DNA of 43,332 nucleotides from Oscillospiraceae bacterium (GTDB lineage: Bacteria; Bacillota; Clostridia; Oscillospirales; UBA929). The first letter of the stretch is position 1. Each line of letters begins with the position of its first letter. The stretch is taken from positions 1-43,332 of the forward strand of contig WRLU01000015.1 in the NCBI GenBank assembly GCA_009777475.1. Direction: 5' to 3'. Of this stretch, positions 25,731 to 34,730 are shown in pieces. The notes under the pieces are model-generated. The model saw only the letters and a list, made by a program, of their open reading frames with translations, did not search any database and was not told the DNA's origin. A program made the translations under genes and the position numbers.

Positions 25731-26678
25731 ATGGCAAGTACCGTAGTTCATGAAAATATTCCAGTTTTTATCTCTTCAACTCGTAAGGATTTAGCTTCCT
25801 ATCGTAATGAAGCAATCAATGTGCTTAACAGGATGCGTACCCAAATAAGGGGCATGGAGTACTTTGGTTCGAGCGATGATGATTCACTCTCTGTTTGCTT
25901 AGAGAATGTCAGACAGAGTAGCTTGCTTGTCCTTATTCTCGGAATGCGCTATGGAGACTCTATTGACGATGCCACGGGGAAGTCTTTTACACATTTAGAA
26001 TACGAAGAGGCTCGACGGAATAGCATCCCAGTCCTTGCTTATGTAGTTGACAAAAACACCCAGATTCCAGTAAAGTTCATTGACACTGGAGAAAAAGCTG
26101 AAAAACTTGATGAATTTAAGCGTTCCCTCATAAAGAATCATTCCGTAAGTTTCTATAGGTCAGCTTCCGATTTCCGTGGAAAACTTGCTTTGGACATTGC
26201 AGAAGCACTCATTAAGGAAATTTCTTTGCAAAAAGAAACAGAAGAGGGAGTGCGAAAGTTTCAAAAAGAATTTCAGGAGAGCAGTGATAACTACGATGTA
26301 CTCCGAAACTTTATCAACAGACCGTCGAAATATTCTGGTCACGAGGTGGTTGTAACTGTCAAAAGTCTTCAGGATGCAAGCTTTGACATTAAGGATTCTA
26401 TTGTATCTGCTCTTGACTTGGATGTTGGCGATGTATCGTACATAGATGCCCTAATTCTTGATGAACAAAACAAACCCTTATTTTCTGATAAGCGGTTTTT
26501 TATAGTTACCGATGGACAGACAGCTGACGAATTAGAAAAAGTTAAAAAGGGTCAAGTCTTTACAGGAAGGTTTAAACTGGCGTTCTGCACTACGATCGAG
26601 ACAGAAGAAACCGATTCTGCATCATACGCTAAAACGAACAGTTGGTCTGCGTTGATTCTTTTGGCGATGAATAATTAA
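25731..26678 (+). CDS. DUF4062-domain protein
   Basis: 315 residues from ATG 25731 (GGAG 9 nt upstream). The N-terminal 100 residues carry the DUF4062 signature: VFISSTRKDLASYRNEAINVL, GMEYFGSSDDDSLSVCLENV, SSLLVLILGMRYG and KSFTHLEYEEARRNSIPVLAYV. The fold of this domain is related to TIR-like nucleotide-interacting domains. A coiled segment (about 155-200) and a C-terminal domain without a recognised family (about 205-315) follow. DUF4062 domains are often fused to or paired with NTPases; here the partner is a separate AAA+ gene 19 bp downstream. A sensor or effector role in defence is inferred, not shown. Confidence 0.85.
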   Translation: MASTVVHENIPVFISSTRKDLASYRNEAINVLNRMRTQIRGMEYFGSSDDDSLSVCLENVRQSSLLVLILGMRYGDSIDDATGKSFTHLEYEEARRNSIPVLAYVVDKNTQIPVKFIDTGEKAEKLDEFKRSLIKNHSVSFYRSASDFRGKLALDIAEALIKEISLQKETEEGVRKFQKEFQESSDNYDVLRNFINRPSKYSGHEVVVTVKSLQDASFDIKDSIVSALDLDVGDVSYIDALILDEQNKPLFSDKRFFIVTDGQTADELEKVKKGQVFTGRFKLAFCTTIETEETDSASYAKTNSWSALILLAMNN

Positions 26679-26697
26679 ATTTGCCGGGAGGTGCTAT

Positions 26698-27798
26698 GTG
26701 GTTGTCTTTTATATCGTTGCAACGGTTCTTTCGTTTCTTTGCTTGTTTTCTATCACATTTAATATATCTGAGGCGATTAATAGGCTCACGATATTCTTAG
26801 AAACAAAAGATGAGCGTGATAGCCGACCGTTTGAAGAAGAGGATAAGAAAAGCAATGTATCCCCGATAGCGCGCATGAAAAATGACTCTTTCATGCCCCA
26901 AGAGGTTCAACGGAAAATAAGGTCTAAACTACTAACGGATAGGCAGATTGAGGTTATCCGTCGTCTTCCGTGGAAAAAATATGCTGTCACTCAAAATAGC
27001 GATGACACTTTAGATATAAGGCACATATTATTACAGTTGGATGAGACTCATCATGGTATGGCATCAGCAAAAAAAGAGTTTGGTCGTTATTTGGTTTCCT
27101 CTAAAAATTTTTCTTCGAAGTCTTCATCAGTGCTATTGCTCAATGGTAGCCCAGGGACGGGAAAAACCACGCTTGCCTCGTCTATTGCAAGGGCTATGGG
27201 GAGGAGACATTATGTGTTAAATCTTAATGGACTATATTCAGCTGCTGAAATTTTAGGGTCAGAAGTCCATTTTGTTGGCTCTCAAGTTGGTGCAATAACA
27301 AAAGCCATTATGGAAACCGATTCGTTTAGTCCAATCATAATTTTTGATGAGATAGATAAATGTTCCGAAGGGAAAGGTAATGGCAATATATGGGATGCTC
27401 TGATGCAATTATTTGACCCTTCACAAAATGATTTTCGTGATGTATTTTTAGACATTTCTTATGACATTTCAAATATATTATTTATTGCAACATCCAATAA
27501 TATCGACAATATACCGAAACCTTTGCTGAATCGGATGAGCAGGATTACTGTTGACGGCTACTCGTTTGACGAGAAAAAGCTTATATTGCAGGCTCATATT
27601 ATCCCCAACCTACGAACCCAATATAGTAAGGCTTCTCCGTCTATTGAAATTACGGAAGAGGAAATAGATGAGATTATTTATGATGACACCGAAGATGAAG
27701 GGGTTCGTAATATTTCACGGCGGATAGAAAACCTACTCCTTGATAAATTGCTGGAAAAAGAATTGTTGGGAGTGCCGGACAACACAGATGAATCATAG
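26698..27798 (+). CDS. Membrane-anchored Lon-like AAA+ ATPase lacking the protease domain
   Basis: 366 residues from GTG 26698 (GGGAGG upstream). One N-terminal membrane segment (about 2-22) and a linker lead to a Lon-type AAA+ domain. It has Walker A GSPGTGKT (150-157), Walker B IIIFDEID (213-220), a Lon-like LFDPSQNDFRDVFLDISYD, sensor 1 IATSNN, an arginine finger in LLNRM (Arg279) and sensor 2 GVRNISRRIENLL. The protein ends where Lon would continue to its Ser-Lys protease domain, so it can remodel but not cut. Spacing from the DUF4062 gene indicates one operon. The pairing on a recombinase island suggests a membrane-linked defence or conflict module. Confidence 0.87.
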   Translation: MVVFYIVATVLSFLCLFSITFNISEAINRLTIFLETKDERDSRPFEEEDKKSNVSPIARMKNDSFMPQEVQRKIRSKLLTDRQIEVIRRLPWKKYAVTQNSDDTLDIRHILLQLDETHHGMASAKKEFGRYLVSSKNFSSKSSSVLLLNGSPGTGKTTLASSIARAMGRRHYVLNLNGLYSAAEILGSEVHFVGSQVGAITKAIMETDSFSPIIIFDEIDKCSEGKGNGNIWDALMQLFDPSQNDFRDVFLDISYDISNILFIATSNNIDNIPKPLLNRMSRITVDGYSFDEKKLILQAHIIPNLRTQYSKASPSIEITEEEIDEIIYDDTEDEGVRNISRRIENLLLDKLLEKELLGVPDNTDES

Positions 27799-28257
27799 TG
27801 TCTTGCTCTACTTCATCCAATAGTCATTTGCAAAAACGCTACTCTTCGTAAATGAATCGCCTACACAGACGAGCGATATTCTAAAATCCCCCTCACCCCA
27901 CCCGGCATTGCCACAGAATGCTGGATTGATACGTGATAACAATGTCTTGGAACAATGCTCCATTGTCGCAAGGCATTAGACAAATAATGCTTGTTGCTTT
28001 CTGCGCAAAAAAGAACCCCAAGCGGGTTCTTTTTTGCGCGGTTTTCTTATGCGGAAACGCATCTTGGGATATTACTCGAAAGCCCTCATTTAACGCGATT
28101 GCTGTTCCCTCGTTATATTGCGCCCATTAATAACTGCTCACGATTTTACGCTCCATAAAGTGCCCACCCCTGCACTTGTTATAACCAAGCAAATGCGAAA
28201 AAGTCAACAGTCTGAATCGGAATATCCATGCATATATTCAAAAGAGAAGGTGATGGT
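27799..28257. other. Spacer between the AAA+ gene and the recombinase unit
   Basis: Apart from the strong hairpin at 28003-28039 I see no supported gene or RNA. The last 100 bp precede the small recombinase-linked gene. Confidence 0.4.
28003..28039. terminator. Strong bidirectional terminator
   Basis: GCGCAAAAAAGAACCC and GGGTTCTTTTTTGCGC form a perfect 16-bp stem around CAAGC, followed by GGTTTTC. It separates the DUF4062/AAA+ transcript from the recombinase transcript. Confidence 0.85.
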
Positions 28258-28446
28258 ATGAACAATAACGCTACATATTCTGATGTCCAAGACCTTGCCG
28301 TTGCTCATTGGTTGTGCCACGCCAACGAAACGGCATATAAAAATGGGGTCATCACAAAAGCAATGTATGAATATGCCCGAGATGAACTCAAAAAGTCTGT
28401 TGACAAGCTCTCGCAGCTTTGCTATACTGACGGCAAGGTTGGGTGA
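28258..28446 (+). CDS. Small protein preceding a serine recombinase
   Basis: 62 residues from ATG 28258 (AAGGTG upstream). It contains YSDVQDLAVAHWLCHANETAY and ends with a helical YEYARDELKKSVDKLSQLCY. Small proteins of this look often precede large serine recombinase genes in Clostridia. A role as a recombination directionality factor or regulator is possible but unproven. Its stop lies 5 bp before the preferred recombinase start. Confidence 0.6.
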   Translation: MNNNATYSDVQDLAVAHWLCHANETAYKNGVITKAMYEYARDELKKSVDKLSQLCYTDGKVG

Positions 28447-28451
28447 CAATA

Positions 28452-30329
28452 ATGGATTTATTAAAGATGAGACGGTCATTAGACAGCGGCAGGACGATTT
28501 TCGACTTGCCGCTTCGGGTCGTTTATTATGCTAGGGTATCAACAGACAAAGATGAGCAGCTCAACTCCCTTGAAAATCAAGTGAGCTACTACGATGACTT
28601 TATCAAATCCAACGATGTGTGGACATTTTCCGGCGGCTATGTAGATGAAGGCCTTTCCGGGACAAGCGTTGACAAGCGTGATGATTTTCTTAGGATGATT
28701 AAAGATGGCGGGGAAGGTCGGTTTGATTTAGTTATCACCAAGGAGATATCGCGTTTTGCTCGTGATACACTCGATAGTATACATTACACCCGGAAACTGC
28801 TCGACTGCGGAGTAGGTGTTTTTTTTCAGTCTGACAACATCAACACGCTGCATTCGGATGCTGAATTGCGCCTAACCATTATGGCATCGTTGGCGCAGGA
28901 TGAAATGCGCCGTTTGTCGGAGCGTGTTAAGTTTGGTATGAAGCGTGCTTATGATAACGGCAAGGTGTTGGGCCAAAGCAATATTTATGGCTACGATAAA
29001 GCAAAGGGCAAGCTGGTAATCAATGAAAAGCAAGCTGAGTTTGTGCGTGAACTATTCAGTCTTTACGCTGAGGATAAGTATGGGTTCAGGACAATTGTGC
29101 GAATTATGAATGAACGAGGTTATCGCAATCAAGACGGTAAAGAATTGAACCCCGGCTCCATCAGCGGTATATTATCAAACCCGAAATACAAGGGCTACTA
29201 CCACGGAAGAATCACCGAGAGCAACGACTACCGCCGCAAAAAAAGCGTCAAGCTGGCCGAAGAAGACAGACTGCTCTATAAAGACGACTCTATCCCAGCC
29301 ATCGTTTCCGAAGAATTGTGGGATAGAGTTAATGATATTCTTAGAAAACGCTCAAAGAAATTTCACAATGATGGTAACGGCTCTGTCGCTAGATTTGCCT
29401 ACAGCGGCAAGATTGTTTGTGAAGAGCACGGAGCATACCACTACCGCAAGATGTGGAGAGACAGAAAGGTTCCAGCTGAGAGTTGGTGCTGCAAAGAGTA
29501 TTTGGCAAAAGGCCGTGTTGCCTGTCCAACGCCGCATTTGTACACGACAGACTTAGATGCTATATTAACACACATAGGCAAAGACCTGATGGAAAACAGA
29601 GAAAAGTATTTAAAGGGGATAGATGCCCTGCTTGAGCTATACAAAAAATCGGAACGGGGCAATGTGGATTTTCTGCTTGAAATCAACAAGCATTACAAAG
29701 AGATTGACCGCGCCAAATCCAAACAGGAAAAACTCCTTGAAATACACCTGGATGGTGATATGGACAGAGCCTCTTATGTTGATATGAACACCCGGTTTAA
29801 AACTGAAATCGAACGGCTGGGCGTAAAGCTTGCCGCACTGGAGGATGAACAGCAGAAAGCCTCAGATACCAGTAGCACACTACAGCAAGCAAGGATCTTA
29901 TTTAACAACCTGCTGGACAGTGGTATAGGTGCTCTTGAAATAGCAAAAGAACTGCTCGGCAGCGTTACTATTCTAAGGGGCAGCACCAAGAAAGAGATGA
30001 AGCTGCGAATCAATATGCAGCACGGCTCAATCATTCCGGCAACGATATTAAAACCCATCACTTTGTATGGTAAGACCGAGGTCAGCCCTATAGTTGGAAC
30101 AGAGAGACAGAGTGAGGATTTGGTGCATTATCTCCTAAGTGAATTTGATGATGAGCCGGAAAAAATCTGGCAAAGCAACATTTTTGGGAAAAGCCTTCAC
30201 GATCTTGTGAGTGAAGGGCTTTCGGGCAAACTAAAAAAAATGCCGGAGGATGCCCGCGCAAAGTTCCAGGAAACATTGCAAAGAATTATCAACGAAGGCT
30301 CGGGTGGATTGATTTGCATTATACTCTGA
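28452..30329 (+). CDS. Large serine recombinase (site-specific integrase)
   Basis: About 625 residues. The resolvase domain begins LRVVYYARVSTDKDEQ (nucleophile Ser30), then GYVDEGLSGTSVDKRDDF, ITKEISRFARDTLD and MASLAQDEMRRLSERVKFG. A recombinase domain (about 190-300), a zinc-binding region (GKIVCEEHG ... SWCCKEY ... VACP), a long coiled coil (about 420-480) and a C-terminal helical tail follow. Such proteins integrate and excise elements at short att sites. All parts appear intact. An upstream GTG (28443) is also possible. It probably mobilises the island that carries the DUF4062/AAA+ pair. Confidence 0.93.
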   Translation: MDLLKMRRSLDSGRTIFDLPLRVVYYARVSTDKDEQLNSLENQVSYYDDFIKSNDVWTFSGGYVDEGLSGTSVDKRDDFLRMIKDGGEGRFDLVITKEISRFARDTLDSIHYTRKLLDCGVGVFFQSDNINTLHSDAELRLTIMASLAQDEMRRLSERVKFGMKRAYDNGKVLGQSNIYGYDKAKGKLVINEKQAEFVRELFSLYAEDKYGFRTIVRIMNERGYRNQDGKELNPGSISGILSNPKYKGYYHGRITESNDYRRKKSVKLAEEDRLLYKDDSIPAIVSEELWDRVNDILRKRSKKFHNDGNGSVARFAYSGKIVCEEHGAYHYRKMWRDRKVPAESWCCKEYLAKGRVACPTPHLYTTDLDAILTHIGKDLMENREKYLKGIDALLELYKKSERGNVDFLLEINKHYKEIDRAKSKQEKLLEIHLDGDMDRASYVDMNTRFKTEIERLGVKLAALEDEQQKASDTSSTLQQARILFNNLLDSGIGALEIAKELLGSVTILRGSTKKEMKLRINMQHGSIIPATILKPITLYGKTEVSPIVGTERQSEDLVHYLLSEFDDEPEKIWQSNIFGKSLHDLVSEGLSGKLKKMPEDARAKFQETLQRIINEGSGGLICIIL

Positions 30330-30342
30330 CGGCAAATTGACG

Positions 30343-30384
30343 AAATGCCCCTTCCGCTACTGCGCGGAAGGGGGCATTTTTTTT
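30343..30384 (+). terminator. Terminator of the serine recombinase gene
   Basis: AAATGCCCCTTCCGC pairs with GCGGAAGGGGGCATTT, followed by a run of T. It lies 13 bp after the stop codon. Confidence 0.85.
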
Positions 30385-30399
30385 AATTTTGAGAGCTGC

Positions 30400-30930
30400 T
30401 CAGTCTTCCTCGTCTTCGCCATTACTGTCTTTCTGGCAGCAGCCTCCGCAGTGGTGGTCCCCGGGGGCAAGGTCTATTTTCTCTTTGCAGTCCCGGTTGG
30501 CGCAAACAGTTGAGCCGGAGAGAAACTCCTCTTCGGTAAGCATAAATTCTTCATTGCATTTAGGGCAGGTTGCCCAATATTCAATCTCATTATCACCGCC
30601 GTCATCACCATCATCATCAGAATACAGGCTTTTAAGATTTGGGAACTGGCTTAAAGCCCCCTTTTCCTCCGCGGCATTCCCAAGAACCTCAAAAAACTCA
30701 TCATACTCCTCAATATTGTCTTCAATCTCATCGACACTTTCCTGCAGCGAGTCAACCGTATCCTCAATGTCATCAGTAGCTTCCTCCAATTCGGATATAG
30801 TTTCGCCTAAGGATTCCAGAGCATCAATAACCGCGGAAAACAATTTATGCTCCTTGCTTGCAGGGTCTAGCTCCAAGCCGTCAAACAGCCCCCTGACATA
30901 ACCGATTTTACTTTCATGCTCAGAATACAT
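30400..30930 (-). CDS. CD1247-type zinc-ribbon protein
   Basis: 176 residues. The N-terminus KIGYVRGLFDGLELDPASKEHKLF matches the CD1247 N-terminal domain of Clostridia. An acidic coiled coil (about 40-80), a zinc ribbon (CPKCNEEF ... CANRDCKEKI) and a tail with CGGCC follow. Its function is unknown. The efp gene lies 92 bp upstream on the same strand, a neighbourhood seen in other Clostridia. Confidence 0.82.
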   Translation of the reverse strand: MYSEHESKIGYVRGLFDGLELDPASKEHKLFSAVIDALESLGETISELEEATDDIEDTVDSLQESVDEIEDNIEEYDEFFEVLGNAAEEKGALSQFPNLKSLYSDDDGDDGGDNEIEYWATCPKCNEEFMLTEEEFLSGSTVCANRDCKEKIDLAPGDHHCGGCCQKDSNGEDEED

Positions 30931-31022
30931 AATAATTTCCTCTTTTCTATTTTATAATTTTGATTTTCCGATGCCGTGCATCATTGGTGACTGCAAATTT
31001 CTCCGCATTCATGGCAGGTGCA

Positions 31023-31586
31023 TCACTTCGCTCTTTCCATATACTCCCCGGTCCGGGTATCTATGCGGAGCATATCACCTGAGTTTATGAATATGGGAAC
31101 CTTTACCGCCGCACCGGTTTCCAATGTCGCGGCCTTTAAGACATTGGTTGCCGTGTCACCCCTTACTCCCGGCTCTGTGTCGTTGACCTGCAGCTCAACG
31201 AAGGTGGGCGGTTCAAGGGCAAAGACATTTCCCTTATATGAAACTACCTTGCAGACCATATTTTCTTTTACAAATTCAAACCTGCACGTTTCAATAATGT
31301 CCTTGCCTATTGGGATTTGGTCGTATGTTTCAGAGTCCATAAAATAATACAAATCTCCGTCTTGATACGAATATTCCATTTCCCTGCGTTCCACAAACGC
31401 GGCCTCAAATTTTTCTGATGGGTTGAAGGTACGCTCAACAACTCCTCCCGACAACACGTTTTTAATTTTCGTGCGGACAAAAGCGGCTCCCTTGCCGGGC
31501 TTTACGTGCTGAAAGTCAACAACCTGCATGACCTGGCCGTCCATCTCAAATGTCATGCCGTTCCTAAAATCCCCTGCCGATATCAT
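31023..31586 (-). CDS. efp: Translation elongation factor P
   Basis: 187 residues, normal length. The KOW-like N-terminal domain has the tip loop KPGKGAAF with Lys32 at the position modified in many bacteria. The two OB domains end in the family signature [21 protein letters not shown] rescues ribosomes stalled at consecutive prolines, which may matter here because the nearby secreted proteins carry long Pro-rich linkers. Confidence 0.96.
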   Translation of the reverse strand: MISAGDFRNGMTFEMDGQVMQVVDFQHVKPGKGAAFVRTKIKNVLSGGVVERTFNPSEKFEAAFVERREMEYSYQDGDLYYFMDSETYDQIPIGKDIIETCRFEFVKENMVCKVVSYKGNVFALEPPTFVELQVNDTEPGVRGDTATNVLKAATLETGAAVKVPIFINSGDMLRIDTRTGEYMERAK

Positions 31587-31619
31587 AAAAAAACCTCCGT
31601 ACTCAAAATCTCATTGCCT

Positions 31620-31648
31620 ATTGTATCTCACTTTAAGATGTTTGGCAA
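31620..31648 (-). promoter_or_regulatory. Promoter of efp
   Basis: TTGCCA (31648-31643), a 17-bp spacer and TACAAT (31625-31620), about 34 bp before the start codon. Confidence 0.7.
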
Positions 31649-31761
31649 GAATTTTTTTCAGATAGTTATTTGACGGATAGTTTTTGACGACTTTTATTTG
31701 GTGCTGGGCCACACTCTGCAAAATTGTGAAAACAGGCAAAAAATTCTCCGTTGACCTAAGT

Positions 31762-31790
31762 TTGACCTAAGTTAAAATGTATGCTATAAT
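31762..31790 (+). promoter_or_regulatory. Promoter of the beta-helix glycosidase-like gene, with duplicated -35
   Basis: TTGACC (31762-31767), a 17-bp spacer and TGCTATAAT (-10 at 31785-31790). An identical TTGACCTAAGTT lies 11 bp upstream (31751), giving a tandem repeat that may bind a regulator or offer an alternative -35. Confidence 0.75.
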
Positions 31791-31847
31791 GGTTCCGGGT
31801 TGCCCGGAGTGTTTGACTGCCCAAATTTTTTCTTGGAGGTTTTCCAT

Positions 31848-34322
31848 ATGACTCATACCACATGCCGCCTGGCCATAAAACGGGCGTTGCCCCTGTTTAT
31901 TATTACCTGTCTGCTGATTGGTGGTCTTCCTATGTCTGATTTTACAGAAACTGTGCCAATTGCCTCCGCCTCTGGCGGCACCGTGGATGTATACCCATTT
32001 CACTACGATCAACTGAGTTCCGAGCATGAATTTACCGCTATGTCGGTAAAGGTTGAGGATCAGGATGTCAGGCTTTACAATACGCCAGTCAATGTCAGGC
32101 GCAACTGGACAGATACTATGCCTATGCCAGATACTTTTCTCAGGGATGCCGCCATTGCAATGTTCAGCATGACCGGCACTGTAACTGTTGAGGTTACATA
32201 CCCGGCGGGAGTATCAGATGCGATTGTACGGCCATACAGGGCTGACATTGAGTGTGAGATTAATGGGAATACCGTTACCTTTGACCTCCAAGAGCCAGGG
32301 CAGTACTCCCTAGAATTCAACGGCGATCCCGAGGTTGACAACCTGATGATTTTCGCCAATCCCCCACAGCCGCTCCAGCCTGCTGGGACAACAGAAAATC
32401 TTTCTGGTTGGCAAACAAGTAGCACGGCGGATGTTATTGTTGTTGACGGTTATGTTGACATTGGGCAGGAATATTTGGAGCTTGCCTACAGTCAAACTGT
32501 TTACTTTAAACCGGGTGCTGTTTTGCGCGGCGGAATCAAAATGAACCGCGATACCACCGTATTGGGCTGCGGCGTTATAACTGGTGACGGCTTTGGCATT
32601 GGCCGCCTTGGTCCAATTACGGCAGAACAGGAGCGCATTGACTGGGCACCTGGCAGCCCCTACTGGAGTACAAATGCGGCATTGAGGGAATACGATGGTG
32701 TGAGCACCCCTCTTGAAAACCTTACCGTTAAAGATGTTGCTATTCTCGACCCCAACCGCTGGGTGGTGGAGTTTTTGGGCTGTGACGGTGTTGCATTAGA
32801 CAATATCAAGGTTATCTCCGCCCGTCATAACGGCGATGGCATCACTATTCAAAGCACACGCAACATGACCATAGATAACAGCTTTATACGGAGCTGGGAC
32901 GACAGCATCGTTCTAAAAAACTACACTGACATAAGCTGTGAGAATATTGAGGTAAAAAACTGCGTTATCTGGACAGACCTGGCGCAAAGCATGGAGATTG
33001 GCTTTGAAACAAACAAGGGAGGGGGCTCCCGGGCACGAGAAGGTAACCTTCCTAAAAACCCCGACCCATATATCCGCAATATACTCTTTGAGGATATTGA
33101 CATCATACATAACTTCCACAAGCCTGTTATCTCCATAAATAATGCCGATGCCTGCAGGGTGTATAACATTACCTACAAAAATATCTATGTGGACAATGCT
33201 CAAATGGGAATGCCGGGGAAATTCAGCGAGGGCGGTGGAATCCCTTATCTGCTTAACTTCTGCAACGGAACCAGTGAGGATATGGGCGGTGCGAACTGGA
33301 GTTCTAACCACACAGGATACCGTGAAATTAAAAACATTACTGTTGATGGTGTTTGGGTTATAGGGGGTAACCGCAACTCCTGTCAGCTCCGGCTTATAAA
33401 CGTTAACCGCCCCGAATCGGTCATGGAAAATATCACATTAAAAAATATTCTCTGGGGAAAAGAAAAATCGCCTGTTTTATTTAACTTTGCCCCTATAAAT
33501 GTCTTTTCAAGCCCGCAGGGGTTACTTCACTCCGCAATCACCCAAATACATGACACAGATATATATATCCCGCCAACTGCAACGCCGAGACCGCCAGATC
33601 CGCCCACGCCAACTCCTGTTCCCACCGAAAAACCTATAATCACGCCCTCTCCCACGCCTTCTCCGAATATAACAGTATCTCTAGATGCGGCGGCAAAGAA
33701 GCACGGCAGTGTAACGGTTGTTAGGGAGAATGGTATTGTTATTATTACAGCTAAGGCAAAAAAAGGTTATACATTCGCCGGATGGTATGAAAACGGCAAG
33801 AAAATCCAAGGTGCAGATGCAAAATATATATTAGAAGACATCGGCACCAGAAGGATAACCCCGAAATTCAATGCAAGGGCTTATAGCATCACATGGAGGC
33901 TGAACAAGGGTAAGCTAAATAAAAAGAGCCGCCCTTCCAAATACACCTTCGGCAAGGGGCTAAAGCTTAGGAGGCCAACCCGCAGGGGCTACACCTTCAC
34001 AGGCTGGTACAGCGACAAAAAGCTCAAAAAAAAAGTTAAAGGAATTACCAAAAAACAAACCGGCAACATTACATTAAGGGCCGGGTGGAAGGCTAAGGCT
34101 GTGAAAAAGGTACAGTCAAAGGCGTCTTCGGCTGTTCGTGGGACGGTCACAACTCCCCGCAGTTCGCCCCTGCGTTTTAGGGAAACCCCGCGGGGCAGGA
34201 TTTTAGGCAGATACCCGAATGGAACTGAGTTGGCTGTTTTAGGAGTCTCGGGCAACTGGTATCAAGTCAGGCACGGAAATAAAACCGGATACGTATATAA
34301 GCAGTATATTAAGATTACCTGA
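31848..34322 (+). CDS. Secreted GH28/GH49-like beta-helix protein with InlB-type repeats and SH3 domain
   Basis: 824 residues from ATG 31848 (GGAGG 8 nt upstream). A signal peptide leads to a beta-sandwich region (about 45-190) and a right-handed parallel beta-helix (about 195-570). Its active-site-like region reads ARHNGDGITIQS ... IRSWDDSIVLKN, comparable with the NTD and GDD motifs of GH28 and the related GH49. A Pro/Thr linker (about 575-605), InlB B/Flg_new-type repeats (GYTFAGWYENG, GYTFTGWYSDKK) and a bacterial SH3 domain at the end (LRFRETPRG ... GYVYKQYIKIT) follow. It probably cuts a plant or microbial polysaccharide and binds the cell wall through the SH3 domain. The substrate cannot be fixed from sequence. 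Confidence 0.82.
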   Translation: MTHTTCRLAIKRALPLFIITCLLIGGLPMSDFTETVPIASASGGTVDVYPFHYDQLSSEHEFTAMSVKVEDQDVRLYNTPVNVRRNWTDTMPMPDTFLRDAAIAMFSMTGTVTVEVTYPAGVSDAIVRPYRADIECEINGNTVTFDLQEPGQYSLEFNGDPEVDNLMIFANPPQPLQPAGTTENLSGWQTSSTADVIVVDGYVDIGQEYLELAYSQTVYFKPGAVLRGGIKMNRDTTVLGCGVITGDGFGIGRLGPITAEQERIDWAPGSPYWSTNAALREYDGVSTPLENLTVKDVAILDPNRWVVEFLGCDGVALDNIKVISARHNGDGITIQSTRNMTIDNSFIRSWDDSIVLKNYTDISCENIEVKNCVIWTDLAQSMEIGFETNKGGGSRAREGNLPKNPDPYIRNILFEDIDIIHNFHKPVISINNADACRVYNITYKNIYVDNAQMGMPGKFSEGGGIPYLLNFCNGTSEDMGGANWSSNHTGYREIKNITVDGVWVIGGNRNSCQLRLINVNRPESVMENITLKNILWGKEKSPVLFNFAPINVFSSPQGLLHSAITQIHDTDIYIPPTATPRPPDPPTPTPVPTEKPIITPSPTPSPNITVSLDAAAKKHGSVTVVRENGIVIITAKAKKGYTFAGWYENGKKIQGADAKYILEDIGTRRITPKFNARAYSITWRLNKGKLNKKSRPSKYTFGKGLKLRRPTRRGYTFTGWYSDKKLKKKVKGITKKQTGNITLRAGWKAKAVKKVQSKASSAVRGTVTTPRSSPLRFRETPRGRILGRYPNGTELAVLGVSGNWYQVRHGNKTGYVYKQYIKIT

Positions 34323-34349
34323 TGCAAAGCATCCCTGAAATGTCTGGGA

Positions 34350-34730
34350 TTACAAAATCGTCTCCCACAAAAGGCATTCCCCCTTTCCCAGCTCATACAA
34401 ATATCCTTCGAGCAATGCCCCATCTAATATGAAATCTGCCGCATTTTTATCGTATACCGCGGTTTCTAGTCGGGATATGCAGCCTCCTGCCGGATCAACC
34501 CGAATTTGGTCCATGGTAATACGGTAGAATTTTTCGGCAGAGCTCCAGAGCTTTACCAGTTTTTTAATTTCGTTGTCGGCACTTTCCCAATCCCCCGCTC
34601 TCACCGCCTCAATTGATTTTCCTAATATAGAACGCATACTATCGGTTTCTCCCGCAACCCTCTGACCAAACCAAAAAACAAATATAATCAGGGTCAGCAG
34701 AATAATACCCGCCGGAATCCACCGCATCAT
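34350..34730 (-). CDS. DUF4363 family protein
   Basis: 126 residues with one N-terminal membrane segment (about 5-23) and an outer helical domain (ILGKSIEAVRAGDWESADNEIKKL). DUF4363 genes commonly follow a DUF421 gene in Firmicutes, as here with a 4-bp overlap. The function is unknown; a cell-envelope role is inferred. Confidence 0.78.
   Translation of the reverse strand: MMRWIPAGIILLTLIIFVFWFGQRVAGETDSMRSILGKSIEAVRAGDWESADNEIKKLVKLWSSAEKFYRITMDQIRVDPAGGCISRLETAVYDKNAADFILDGALLEGYLYELGKGECLLWETIL

Larger units (their letters stand above)
25381..30384 (+). mobile_element. Putative serine-recombinase island carrying a DUF4062/AAA+ module
   Basis: Between the terminator of the ECF unit and the EF-P region lies a plus-strand block: a non-coding stretch with a gene remnant, a DUF4062 gene, a Lon-like AAA+ gene, a strong terminator, a small protein and a large serine recombinase with its own terminator. 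The DUF4062/AAA+ part looks more A+T-rich than its neighbours. The recombinase at one end is typical of integrated elements. I did not find flanking direct repeats, so the edges are approximate. Confidence 0.55.
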
